A stretch of 64,000 bases of DNA, from assembly GCA_040389065.1 (NCBI GenBank), contig JAZKAR010000009.1, forward strand, positions 1-64,000, written 5' to 3'. The position numbers and the translations under genes are program-made. The notes under the pieces were generated by a model that ran no database searches, was not told where the DNA came from, and worked only from the letters and a program-made list of their open reading frames with translations. Positions 35,906 through 45,181 of the stretch are shown here, piece after piece. Source of the DNA: JAZKAR01 sp040389065 (GTDB lineage Bacteria > Pseudomonadota > Gammaproteobacteria > Burkholderiales > Casimicrobiaceae). Numbering within the stretch: the stretch's first letter is position 1; each line of letters opens with the position of its first letter.

Positions 35906-37938
35906 ACGATACAAAGACATCTTTTGATTCTTTTATCCCCTCCTCCTCTACATCAGCTAAAAATATAGAGGAATGGCTTGGCGAGAAGGGGTGCTTCGCT
36001 CAACATTTAAAAGACTTTCATCCTCGGCACTCTCAACTCGATATGGCCAAACATGTTGCAGAAGCCATTTTGAATCGTCATATTTTACTGGCTGAAGCAG
36101 GAACAGGAACAGGTAAAACGTTTGCTTATCTTGTTCCTGCTTTGCTGCATAGCACACGTATTTTAGTTTCTACAGGCAGCAAGACCTTACAAGATCAGTT
36201 ATTTCATCGCGATTTACCGAATGTGCAGGCTGTATTGAAGCGACCTTTTAATACCGCTTTGTTAAAAGGTCGCTCTAACTATGTTTGCCACCATCGGCTA
36301 CATCTCGCTGAACAAAATGTTAGTACACTTGCCCCTCATCTTCGAACAACGCTTCCCTTAGTAAGACGGTTTCTACAGCGGACAGATACAGGAGATCGGG
36401 CAGAATTAAACGATATTACTGACGAAAATCCAGTCTGGCCCTATGTGACGTCTAATCGTGAAAATTGTTTAGGGAATGAGTGCTCGTTTAAAGAAGAATG
36501 TTTTGTACTGAAAGCACGCCGGGAAGCATTAAAAGCAGATGTCATTGTAGCAAATCATCATTTATTGCTAGCTGACTTTCGATTGAAAGATGATGGCATG
36601 AGTGATTTGCTGCCTCAATGCGACACTATTATCGTTGATGAGGCTCACCACTTACCTGAATTAGCCAGTGAATTTTTTGGCGAATCTGTCAGTTCTGGGC
36701 AATGGCTTGATCTTTGCCGCGATATTATTATTTCTGTTCTCACTGAAGCAGGTGATGCGCATCAACTTTTAGAGCATACAAAAAAGGTACAACGTGCGCT
36801 AGAAAGCCTAGAGCCTCAAATTGATCGGGCCTTCCCCTATAATGGTCGCTTTGCTTGCTCTACCGAACGCACGCCCGAACTTTTAAGTTTTTTTGAGCAG
36901 TTTAATCAAGCTTTACATCCTTGGCTAAGTCTTTTGGAAGAAGCTTCTCCTCGATCAGGCACCTTTAGCCAATTATTTAAACGAGGCAAAACGCTTTACG
37001 CCACCTTAAGCCATTGGATAGGAACATTTCCTGAAAACTCTGAAGGCATGCAGCCATTTGTACATTGGCTCGAGCGCCGCCAGCGTAGCTGGCGTATAGT
37101 GCTTACACCTCTGAATGCAGGGGAACAATTTCACCAACGTATTCAAAACCAGTCTGCTGATACTCCCCCACAAACCTGGATTTTAACTTCTGCCACCCTG
37201 GCAGTAGGCCAAGATTTTTCTCTATATCGTGAGGCGCTTGGGTTATCTACCTCAGATAGCGGTATAGAAGCTAATGTATGGGAAAGCCCTTTTGACTATT
37301 CTAAACAGTCTTTACTCTACTTACCCCAAGGTTTACCTCAACCTAATCAAGCAGATCATGCACAGCGTCTGATTGAAAGCATCTGGCCCTTATTATGCGC
37401 AAGCCACGGGCGAGCGCTGTTACTCTTTACCAGCTTTAGAGCAATGGAAAATGCTTGGGAGCGCTTTCATCAGCTTGCAGAAAACACGCCTGATGCACAA
37501 AACTGGCTACCGTTATTACAGGGGCAATCTTCAAAAGCTGATCTCCTAGAGCAGTTTGCTAAACATTCCAATCCTGTTTTATTTGGAAGCCACAGTTTTT
37601 GGGAAGGGGTTGACCTTCCAGGCCGGCAGCTTTCATTATTGATTATTGATCGAATTCCTTTTTTACCGCCTGATGATCCGATTACCGCCGCGCGGCTTTC
37701 CTGGTTAAAACATAAAGGCAGAGATCCTTTTATGGAACATCAGCTACCTCAAGCCACGCTTACGCTTAAACAAGGTGTTGGTAGATTAATTCGCAGAGAA
37801 AGTGATGAAGGCGTAGTGGTATTAGGAGACCCTCGCCTAAGAAGCAAGTATTACGGACGCCGCATTCTTGCAGCGTTACCGCCAATGAAAGTTAGTATTT
37901 ATGAAGAAGAAGCCCTAGAGTTTTTGGCACGGCTATAA
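35899..37938 (+). CDS. DinG/YoaA-family ATP-dependent DNA helicase
   Basis: XPD-like superfamily 2 helicase with an iron-sulfur cluster, associated with R-loop or damaged-DNA repair. 679 residues. Walker A is EAGTGTGKTFAYLVPA near residue 70; the cluster Cys pattern (CHHRLHL, ENCLGNECSFKEECFV) spans about 128-203; motif II is VDEAHH; late motifs include TSATL, LFGSHSFWEGVDLPG and QGVGRLIRR. It resembles YoaA more than E. coli DinG. The start is a TTG within the cyaY stop region with AAGGG upstream; no ATG exists before the conserved MAKHVAEAI, so coupled TTG initiation is inferred. Confidence 0.9.
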   Translation: MVNDTKTSFDSFIPSSSTSAKNIEEWLGEKGCFAQHLKDFHPRHSQLDMAKHVAEAILNRHILLAEAGTGTGKTFAYLVPALLHSTRILVSTGSKTLQDQLFHRDLPNVQAVLKRPFNTALLKGRSNYVCHHRLHLAEQNVSTLAPHLRTTLPLVRRFLQRTDTGDRAELNDITDENPVWPYVTSNRENCLGNECSFKEECFVLKARREALKADVIVANHHLLLADFRLKDDGMSDLLPQCDTIIVDEAHHLPELASEFFGESVSSGQWLDLCRDIIISVLTEAGDAHQLLEHTKKVQRALESLEPQIDRAFPYNGRFACSTERTPELLSFFEQFNQALHPWLSLLEEASPRSGTFSQLFKRGKTLYATLSHWIGTFPENSEGMQPFVHWLERRQRSWRIVLTPLNAGEQFHQRIQNQSADTPPQTWILTSATLAVGQDFSLYREALGLSTSDSGIEANVWESPFDYSKQSLLYLPQGLPQPNQADHAQRLIESIWPLLCASHGRALLLFTSFRAMENAWERFHQLAENTPDAQNWLPLLQGQSSKADLLEQFAKHSNPVLFGSHSFWEGVDLPGRQLSLLIIDRIPFLPPDDPITAARLSWLKHKGRDPFMEHQLPQATLTLKQGVGRLIRRESDEGVVVLGDPRLRSKYYGRRILAALPPMKVSIYEEEALEFLARL

Positions 37939-37941
37939 TAC

Positions 37942-38036
37942 TTAAAGTTAGGGAGCTAAATCATATTAACCTGAGTTCAAGATAACAATACGATCATTTG
38001 CTAACACGCTCAGAGAACCCAACTGCGTACTTTTAA
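37942..38036 (-). repeat. Degenerate MITE-like repeat, copy 6
   Basis: The right end AGAACCCAACTGCGTACTTTTAA matches the family terminus, but the left end (TTAAAGTTAGGGAG) is strongly diverged and the interior lacks the conserved core. It lies between the convergent helicase and LysE-family genes. Confidence 0.5.
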
Positions 38037-38062
38037 ATACAAATTTTTTATTATTCTTATAT

Positions 38063-38698
38063 TTATGCACTACTCTTAAGGCTCAACATACTTACTCCAA
38101 AAAACATAAATATGGCACCTGAAAAACGATTGAATATGTTTGTGCGCGCATTCGAAGTAAACCAACCTTTTGCATGTTGTCCTACATAGGCATAAATCCA
38201 ATGAGACATTACTGACAAAATAATAAAGGTAAAGGTAAGAATAAAGAATTGCCCCATTATAGGCTGAGTGGTTTTAATAAACTGAGGAAATAAAGCCGTA
38301 AAAAAAAGAATAGCTTTAGGATTCGTAGGCGCTAGACACAAGCCTTGTAGCAAAAGCTTTTTAGAGGTTGGCTCTTCGCTAAAACTTACTGTATTTGCTT
38401 CAGTAAAAATATTATTTTTAGACTTCCACTGCCTAATACCTAAATAAATAAGGTAGAACGCCCCTACTATTTTCAAACCTGTAAAAATTACAATAGAAGA
38501 TTTGAGCAATGCACCTAAACCAATCATGGTAGCACTTGATACAAGAAATAAACCTATAGCATTTCCTAATGACGCCATGAGCGCAGAACGAACTCCGAAC
38601 TTAGCACCGTTTGAAATAGCTAATAGCACCCCAGGCCCTGGCGTTAAAACAATAAAAATAGCAACGCTAACAAAAACGAACCAATTTAATAAATCCAT
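38063..38698 (-). CDS. LysE/RhtB-family amino acid exporter
   Basis: 211-residue inner-membrane protein with about six hydrophobic segments. The N-terminal motif FIVLTPGPGVLLAISNGAKFGVRSALMASLGNAIG is the LysE/RhtB signature, and LAPTNPKAILFFTALFPQF is the second conserved block. It probably exports homoserine, threonine, leucine or similar compounds; substrate cannot be assigned. No regulator is adjacent. Confidence 0.9.
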   Translation of the reverse strand: MDLLNWFVFVSVAIFIVLTPGPGVLLAISNGAKFGVRSALMASLGNAIGLFLVSSATMIGLGALLKSSIVIFTGLKIVGAFYLIYLGIRQWKSKNNIFTEANTVSFSEEPTSKKLLLQGLCLAPTNPKAILFFTALFPQFIKTTQPIMGQFFILTFTFIILSVMSHWIYAYVGQHAKGWFTSNARTNIFNRFSGAIFMFFGVSMLSLKSSA

Positions 38699-38990
38699 TG
38701 AATATTCCTATAGAGAATTTTTCATTACTTATTTCCTGCATCAATAAGCAATTTCCCTATAATTATAAATGAAATGATGCAAAGTAGTTGAAGCAACGTA
38801 AATAATTTATCTATAAACTTGAAAACCAGGAACATCTATCAAACCGTAAACTCAAACTAACAATTGAAAACATTTTTTTATAGCGTGTTTTCACATTTTA
38901 ATTCTTTAAGTTCATTTTCAATGGCCCTATATGAACACAATTGAATGATAACGCTATGCGATCATTTTTAGCTAGTTAACTTATAACCAT

Positions 38991-40160
38991 TTATTTTACT
39001 TCATTACACTGTGCATCAAGCGGTTTATGATCAGGAATAGAAAAAACTAACCATTTAGGGGTTTTAAAATGAACGATACGGCGATACAGCCACATATAAG
39101 AAACCATAAATAAAATAATAAAAAAGCTAAGTGCGCGAGTAGAACTATAAAATAACACGGCAGGAATCACTGCTGCACTCGTAAGGCCCCATAAATAAGG
39201 TGAAGTTAGAGAGTTTCTGAATATTTTGTCATGATTCGCTTTAGAAGTTGTCTTCCAGCGTACCAATCGCAGAAAAATTAGCTGATGTAAATGCCCTCGA
39301 TCAGGCAAGCCCATCGCTCTGCCTTGTGCCTTACGGCGGCACATTGAGAACACCGTTTCAAAAACAGGATAAATCACTAACAACATAGGAAACCAGGGGG
39401 AAATCGATTCTGAATGGCGATTACCTAACAATATAGCTAGCGATGAAAGCATAAAACCGATGAGATATGCACCACCATCGCCTAAAAAAAGTTTTCCGTA
39501 GGGAAAATTCAGTACTAAAAAACCTAAAATACCGCCAATTAATATAAAACAAGGAACAGCAATTATCCAGTCGCCAAAAAAACAAGCTACCAGCGATAAT
39601 GCAATACACATAATTAGACTAGCGCCAGATGCTAATCCGTTATAACCATCAATAATATTAAACGCATGGCTTACACCTCCGATAACAAACACTGTTAATA
39701 ACGTAATTGCCAGTGGATTATTTCGCAAAAAGTCATCGATAAATGGAATATCCATTCGATCAATTTTTACTCCCAAACAATCAGAAGCATAAGCTGCCGC
39801 TAAAAATGTAACGAGTAAACGCGGCAAAGGGCCTATTTTTTTTGTTAAATCTTCCAGTAGCCCAATTGCAAATGCAAAACTTGCCGCAATTATTAAGAGC
39901 GCATAAGACTCTAATAGCATTACCGACTGGTTTGTTGTGCCTAATTTAAGCAGAAGAAAACCCGCACCTAGCGCACATACAATAGGAATACCTCCAATGC
40001 GAGGCACTGGTTCTACATGAAACTTTTGTATTCCTGTTAAATCACAATCTGCTGTGGCACCACAATGAAGATACTGGTAACGCACAATCAAAGAAGCAAT
40101 CGCTAAAGACCCCAAAAATGGAAAAAGCACATAGGCAATCACCCAAGCAATACTAAACAC
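38991..40160 (-). CDS. WecA/MraY-family undecaprenyl-phosphate sugar-1-phosphate transferase
   Basis: Polytopic membrane enzyme (389 residues, about ten to eleven hydrophobic segments) that would load a UDP-sugar onto undecaprenyl phosphate to begin O-antigen, capsule or glycan synthesis. Family motifs are KFHVEPVPRIGGIPI near residue 47, the Asp pair in LLEDLTKKIGP, the catalytic AFNIIDGYNGLASG, KLFLGDGGAYLIG and a His-rich loop RGHLHQLIF. It fits WecA/WbpL rather than MraY (too divergent from mraY and outside any mur cluster). It is 18 bases after rseP on the same strand. The sugar is unknown. Confidence 0.85.
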   Translation of the reverse strand: MFSIAWVIAYVLFPFLGSLAIASLIVRYQYLHCGATADCDLTGIQKFHVEPVPRIGGIPIVCALGAGFLLLKLGTTNQSVMLLESYALLIIAASFAFAIGLLEDLTKKIGPLPRLLVTFLAAAYASDCLGVKIDRMDIPFIDDFLRNNPLAITLLTVFVIGGVSHAFNIIDGYNGLASGASLIMCIALSLVACFFGDWIIAVPCFILIGGILGFLVLNFPYGKLFLGDGGAYLIGFMLSSLAILLGNRHSESISPWFPMLLVIYPVFETVFSMCRRKAQGRAMGLPDRGHLHQLIFLRLVRWKTTSKANHDKIFRNSLTSPYLWGLTSAAVIPAVLFYSSTRALSFFIILFMVSYMWLYRRIVHFKTPKWLVFSIPDHKPLDAQCNEVK

Positions 40161-40178
40161 ACTCGGCCTTTAATTAAA

Positions 40179-41561
40179 TTATTTAACAAAATGGGACCAA
40201 TCATTAAAGAATGCTAGCAACATCATCGAACCTAAAATGAGGAGGCCTAGCTTTTGTCCAACCATCACCCATTGTACAGAAACAGGCTTACCACCGCGTA
40301 GAATTGCTAAAGTTTCATACACAATATGCCCCCCATCTAAGACAGGGATCGGCAGTAAATTCATCACGCCCAAACTCACACTAATAAGTCCTAAATAGCT
40401 CAAATAAATAACCCATCCTGCTTGAAGACTTTTACCTGCCATATCTGCCATGCGCACGGGGCCGCTAATATTCTTCAATGAAATCTCGCCTGTAACCATT
40501 TTCCCGATTGCCAATAGCGTCATTTTTGTTAGTTCATATGTTTTGTAAGCGCCATGCGCTATTGATTGGCCTAAAGGATAACGAACAAGCACGGTATAGT
40601 CACTACGATTTAATTGAACACGTTTAGGAGCCACCCCAATTTTACCTATCAAAACTCCTTTACGATCCGGCATTCCTTTAGGAATAATTTGTACCGATAA
40701 CGTTTTTCCTTCACGACTATATTCAAGCCGTGTATTTTTATCTGCCCTATCTTTAAGCGCTTCCATAAGATGGCGCCATTCACCAATAGCACGACCTTCT
40801 ATTTTGGTAATTTGATCACCTGGTTTTAAGCCTGCTAAAGCTGCAGGTTGTCCTGGCAAAACTTCTGAAATAATTGGAATAATTGCAGGCATATCAGGCT
40901 CGATACCTAATGACTCTAACCATGCCATAAAATCTTCCCCTTGAGGAAGCTGGGCATACGGTATCTGTAACCGTCGTGTACCACGTAACGTTTTCACTTC
41001 CAGATTAAGTATGCCTGAAGACTGACCAATCTCTTGAAACCATAACCATTGCATGTCTTGCAAGGATTGAACAGGCGCGTTATTCCATGCCACGATCTCG
41101 CCCCTATCATGAACACCGGCTTTTGCTAAAAGACTTTCGGCGGCAGGAGCAGCAAAACGAGGCCGATCTTGTTCAATTCCCACACAAAATACAAGTGAAT
41201 AAATAACAACTGCCAATAAGAGGTTCATTATCGGCCCGGCTGCAATAATTGCTATACGCTGCCAAGGCGCCTTATTTTCAAATGCTCGATGCTTTTCTTC
41301 AGGCAAAACAGGATGTGTTTCATCACGCTCGCTTAAAAACTGTACATATCCACCAAAAGGAAGCACAGAAACTTTCCATTCAGTTTGATCAGGGCCAACA
41401 CAGCGTGACCATAACGTAGGGCCAAAACCTATCGAAAAACGTAATATTTTTACACCGCATAACTTAGCTACATAGTAATGCCCCCATTCATGGAGTGTTA
41501 CCAGCAAACTAGTTGCTATTAAAAATCCAAAAATGCTGTATAAAATTGATTCTATGCTCAT
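40179..41561 (-). CDS. rseP: Site-2 intramembrane metalloprotease RseP
   Basis: Inner-membrane zinc protease that completes cleavage of the anti-sigma factor RseA and clears remnant signal peptides. 460 residues from the ATG at 41561 with AAGAAGG upstream; the open frame reaches further but without support. HEWGH lies near residue 23 in the first membrane segment, PDZ domains occupy the middle (VLPGQPAALAGLKPGDQI), and the second active-site element NLLPIPVLDGGH is near the C-terminus. Normally adjacent to bamA; here it diverges from dnaA. Confidence 0.95.
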   Translation of the reverse strand: MSIESILYSIFGFLIATSLLVTLHEWGHYYVAKLCGVKILRFSIGFGPTLWSRCVGPDQTEWKVSVLPFGGYVQFLSERDETHPVLPEEKHRAFENKAPWQRIAIIAAGPIMNLLLAVVIYSLVFCVGIEQDRPRFAAPAAESLLAKAGVHDRGEIVAWNNAPVQSLQDMQWLWFQEIGQSSGILNLEVKTLRGTRRLQIPYAQLPQGEDFMAWLESLGIEPDMPAIIPIISEVLPGQPAALAGLKPGDQITKIEGRAIGEWRHLMEALKDRADKNTRLEYSREGKTLSVQIIPKGMPDRKGVLIGKIGVAPKRVQLNRSDYTVLVRYPLGQSIAHGAYKTYELTKMTLLAIGKMVTGEISLKNISGPVRMADMAGKSLQAGWVIYLSYLGLISVSLGVMNLLPIPVLDGGHIVYETLAILRGGKPVSVQWVMVGQKLGLLILGSMMLLAFFNDWSHFVK

Positions 41562-41892
41562 GTTTTGACCTTCTTTTTTACAAAACAGCAATGCCCTTAG
41601 CTTAACCGATTTCACCTATGCTACACTAGCTTCCTCATTTAGCCACTAAAGCCTGATACTGAGCTTAAGCGTCACTAGACTAGCACTAGTTAGTTGTTTT
41701 ACGTTCGCTTAATACTCAAACTCCACATTTATTTGAAGCACATCAAAATTTATAAATTTGCTAGTGCTTCTTCAAGCCTTTGGCGGCTATCCTAACTCAA
41801 CTTAAACTAACCGTGTGCATTGAAATAACGCAAGAAAACCGCCTTTTCAATAGGCTCTCCTCTATAATACTCTGTACAACACTGATGATAAG

Positions 41893-41924
41893 TTTTAGGT
41901 ATGATTGTTTTTAGGTATGATTGT
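41893..41924 (+). repeat. Perfect 16-bp tandem duplication upstream of dnaA
   Basis: TTTTAGGTATGATTGT occurs twice head to tail with no spacer. Short iteron-like repeats in such a position can be initiator or regulator sites, but this sequence is not a DnaA box. Confidence 0.9.
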
Positions 41925-41964
41925 AAGAGATTAAAAACATGATGATTACTCAATCAAACTACTA

Positions 41965-41992
41965 ACCCTTAAAACCCTTAACATTACCCTTA
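41965..41992 (+). repeat. Three ACCCTTA direct repeats
   Basis: ACCCTTA occurs at 41965, 41974 and 41986 within an A/T-rich segment. The spacing is irregular (9 and 12 bases). It may be chance low complexity or part of an origin-unwinding region. Confidence 0.55.
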
Positions 41993-42256
41993 TAAAACAT
42001 GAGGTAATAGCCTACAAGCTAATCTTATATACGTTTAACTAAACACTGTCATTAGGCGCCTTAAATGCCTTGGCATCTGTTAAAGATGAATGCTGATTGT
42101 GTTATGCAATACTTTCTCTCATCTTTGCTTTACAACCTTATACCATTTGTCATGATCCTATGTGCAATACGACATTAGCACTGCTCTAAACAGTAGTCCT
42201 AATCGTTCACATCACACATTTGAGAAAACAGATGGATATTATTATTTTGATGGTTT

Positions 42257-43687
42257 ATGTCAGCATTAAAGTTTTGGCAACACTGCCAGTCACATTTTGA
42301 AAAGCAGCTTAATACCCAGCAATTCAATACATGGATTCGTCCCCTGCGTATTGAGGTATTAAATGATGTATCGTTGCGCGTGCTTGCTCCTAACCAATTT
42401 CATATGAAATGGGTCAAAGAACGCTTTTGGGCAAGTGTTGTTGATGAATCATCTTCATTTAATCTTCAGCATATTGAATTAGTGGTTGCTCCGCAAAATA
42501 CTGCAACGAATACACATTCAAATTCTTCCTCACCTTCTGACACATTATCCTCCTCTGCTGTTACAGTTATTCTTGACCCTATCCTTCCTGCCAAACCAGA
42601 AGAAAGAAAACGCAAAGTCTCTCACGATACGTCTGGTTCGCTCCAAGCTGAAATTCCAGCAAGTGAGCGCAGCGGTTTAGATAGTAGCTTTAGTTTTGAT
42701 AACTTTGTAACCGGAAAAGCCAATCAACTGGCACGGGCTGCTGCTATTCAAGTCGCTGAAAACCCTGGTATTGCCTATAACCCTTTATTTGTTTATGGCG
42801 GCGTAGGGCTAGGTAAAACTCACTTAATACAATCTATTGGAAATGCTATTCTTCAGCATACGCCTAACGCTAAAATTCGTTATACCCATGCTGAATCTTA
42901 TGTATCTGACGTTGTAAAAGCTTATCAGCATAAAGCGTTTGATGAATTCAAACGCCGCTACCGCTCGTTAGACATGCTTATTGTTGATGATATCCAGTTT
43001 TTTGGCGGAAAAAGCCGCACACAAGAAGAATTTTTTTATCTGTTTAATGCGCTAACAGAAGCAAAAAAACAGGTCATTATTACTTGCGATACCTATCCTA
43101 AAGAAATTGAAGGCATTGAAGAACGGTTAATTTCACGCTTTGGTTGGGGGCTAACCGTTGCGCTAGAGCCGCCTGAAACAGAAATGCGTGTCGCTATTTT
43201 GCTTAGTAAAGCAAAAGCGATGGGCGTCCATCTGCACGAAAATGTAGCCTTCTATATTGCCAAACTTATTTATTCAAACGTAAGAGAGCTTGAAGGAGCA
43301 CTTAAGCGCATTGTTGCATTCGCAAGACTTCATGGAACAGCGATTACGCTTGAATTAACGCGCGAAGCGCTTAAAGACTTAATTGCTGTGCAAACACGCC
43401 AAGTTTCTCTCGACAATATTCAAAAGGTAGTTGCCGATTATTACAAAATTAAAGTAGCAGAAATGTATTCTAAAAAGCGCTCGCAGGCTGTTGCAAGACC
43501 GCGACAAATGGCTATGTTTCTTGCAAAAGAATTAACACAATTGTCTTTACCAGAAATTGGTTCAAATTTTGGGGGGCGCGACCACACTACCGTACTTCAT
43601 GCATGCCGCAAAATCATTGAGCTGCGTGATAGCAACCCAACCATAGCACATGATTTAACAGTACTTTTTCAAGTTTTACGTAGCTAA
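42257..43687 (+). CDS. dnaA: Chromosomal replication initiator DnaA
   Basis: AAA+ initiator that opens the replication origin. 476 residues in four domains: domain I (FWQHCQSHFEKQLNTQQFNTWI) at 1-90, a variable Ser/Thr-rich linker at about 90-150, the AAA+ domain with Walker A GGVGLGKTH near 180 and Walker B LIVDDIQFF, and the DNA-binding domain IV with GGRDHTTVLHACRKI near the C-terminus. It begins the dnaA-dnaN-gyrB series. The upstream neighbour is rseP instead of the usual rpmH-rnpA. Confidence 0.98.
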   Translation: MSALKFWQHCQSHFEKQLNTQQFNTWIRPLRIEVLNDVSLRVLAPNQFHMKWVKERFWASVVDESSSFNLQHIELVVAPQNTATNTHSNSSSPSDTLSSSAVTVILDPILPAKPEERKRKVSHDTSGSLQAEIPASERSGLDSSFSFDNFVTGKANQLARAAAIQVAENPGIAYNPLFVYGGVGLGKTHLIQSIGNAILQHTPNAKIRYTHAESYVSDVVKAYQHKAFDEFKRRYRSLDMLIVDDIQFFGGKSRTQEEFFYLFNALTEAKKQVIITCDTYPKEIEGIEERLISRFGWGLTVALEPPETEMRVAILLSKAKAMGVHLHENVAFYIAKLIYSNVRELEGALKRIVAFARLHGTAITLELTREALKDLIAVQTRQVSLDNIQKVVADYYKIKVAEMYSKKRSQAVARPRQMAMFLAKELTQLSLPEIGSNFGGRDHTTVLHACRKIIELRDSNPTIAHDLTVLFQVLRS

Positions 43688-43748
43688 AAGACAGTTTATT
43701 TTCTCTACGAAAAACGCTCTTAAAAACTAATTTTTATACCGCAAGTTG

Positions 43749-43789
43749 CTCTACTAGCCTGGCAAGAAAGATTGTGAATGCTAGTAGAG
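43749..43789. promoter_or_regulatory. Inverted repeat between dnaA and dnaN
   Basis: A perfect 10-bp inverted repeat, CTCTACTAGC/GCTAGTAGAG, with a 21-nt spacer. Downstream, TATTATAAT (43822-43830) resembles a -10 box, with TTGAAC (43797-43802) as a poorly spaced -35. It may be an operator or an mRNA structure in front of a dnaN promoter. Confidence 0.5.
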
Positions 43790-43940
43790 ACTTAACTTGA
43801 ACCCTGCATTTAAATCAATCGTATTATAATAGCGCCACTAAGAATGACGCACAATTGCACACGTAAGGCTAGGCATCATACTTTACTGTTTTTGAATACT
43901 ATTGAATCCGTCTATATCGAACCCTGATAAAAGGAACGCC

Positions 43941-45083
43941 ATGATTGAACTTCGCCATTTTTCACGCGAAACCCTCCTCAAGCCGCTCCAAGCTGTTGTT
44001 GGTATTGTTGAACGCAAACAAACCATGCCTATTCTAGGAAATGTGCTGATCGAAACACGTGATACCGATTTAATCATGACGGCTACCGACCTAGAGATTG
44101 AAATTAGTGCCAAAGTATCTCAGCCAGTTCAAAGTGAACCTGGCGAAATTACCGTAAGCGCCAGAAAATTTCTAGATCTTTTAAAAGCACTTCCTGATCA
44201 AAGCGTGGTAGATGTAACGCTGCCTCAAGAAGGAAAAATGCAACTGCAAGCAGGCCGCAGCCGTTATCAGCTTCAAACATTACCTGGCAGTGATTTTCCT
44301 CGTGGCGCACAGCAAGAGGCTCCGTTACATACACTAACACTTCAGCAAAAAGATCTTCGCAACTTGCTTGTACTTACCAAATTTGCAATGGGGCAACAAG
44401 ACGTTCGCTTTTATCTCAATGGCGTACAATTACTAATTGAAGATGACCAACTTCGCGCTGTCGCTACGGATGGACATCGTTTATGTCTTGCTTCGCAAAC
44501 AGTAACACCTAGCCCTCAAAAACATGAAGTTATTTTACCGCGTAAAACGGTAGATGAATTGGTAAGGCTCTTACAAGACAATGATGCAGATGTAAAACTT
44601 GAATGGTTAGGCCGACAAATTCGTTTCAGCTTTGGCGACATTATTATTTTAAGTAAAATCATTGATGGCAAATTCCCCGACTACCGCCGTGCTCTTCCGC
44701 AAGGTCTTATTCGCTGTGCAGAAATTGATCGCCAGCAGCTTATTCAAACATTACAACGCGCTGCTATTTTGGCCAATGAAAAATTCCGGGGCGTTCGTAT
44801 TCATTTTCAACCCAATCTAATTAGCTTAGCCTGTACAAACCTTGATCAAGAAGAAGCTCAAGAAGAACTTGAAGTTAGCTATGAGGGCGAATCTGTCGAA
44901 ATTGGTTTTAATATCACGTATGTATTGGATGTACTTCAGCACTTAACCTCTGAACGTATACGTTTTAATTTTAATGATGCGGCTAGCAGTGCATTAATTG
45001 CACCGCTCGTAGAAAACGCTGAAGAAACCACAGAGGCACGCTCGCATGAATACCGTTATGTCATTATGCCAATGCGTATTTAA
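43941..45083 (+). CDS. dnaN: DNA polymerase III beta sliding clamp
   Basis: Dimeric ring that tethers polymerase to DNA. 380 residues starting MIELRHFSRETLLKPLQAVVG; the ATG at 43941 has AAAAGGAA upstream and replaces an earlier in-frame ATG with no family match. Three clamp domains are evident from KQTMPILGNVLIET, the central ATDGHRLCL and the C-terminal YRYVIMPMRI that forms part of the partner-binding cleft. It follows dnaA after 253 bases. Confidence 0.97.
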   Translation: MIELRHFSRETLLKPLQAVVGIVERKQTMPILGNVLIETRDTDLIMTATDLEIEISAKVSQPVQSEPGEITVSARKFLDLLKALPDQSVVDVTLPQEGKMQLQAGRSRYQLQTLPGSDFPRGAQQEAPLHTLTLQQKDLRNLLVLTKFAMGQQDVRFYLNGVQLLIEDDQLRAVATDGHRLCLASQTVTPSPQKHEVILPRKTVDELVRLLQDNDADVKLEWLGRQIRFSFGDIIILSKIIDGKFPDYRRALPQGLIRCAEIDRQQLIQTLQRAAILANEKFRGVRIHFQPNLISLACTNLDQEEAQEELEVSYEGESVEIGFNITYVLDVLQHLTSERIRFNFNDAASSALIAPLVENAEETTEARSHEYRYVIMPMRI

Positions 45084-45181
45084 ATGAACACTTTTCGCTC
45101 TTTTCAATTTGGTAAATTTAACATTTTATTTGAATATTGTGCATTTAGCGCATCCGATATGCTGTCTTTCCAGGAGACTTT

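Larger units (their letters stand above)
41562..42256. other. 695-bp rseP-dnaA intergenic region, candidate origin
   Basis: The largest gene-free stretch in the window and immediately upstream of dnaA. It is AT-rich with a 16-bp tandem duplication (41893-41924) and three ACCCTTA repeats (41965-41992). I find no TTATNCACA DnaA box on either strand by eye. Origin function is inferred from position alone. Confidence 0.4.
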
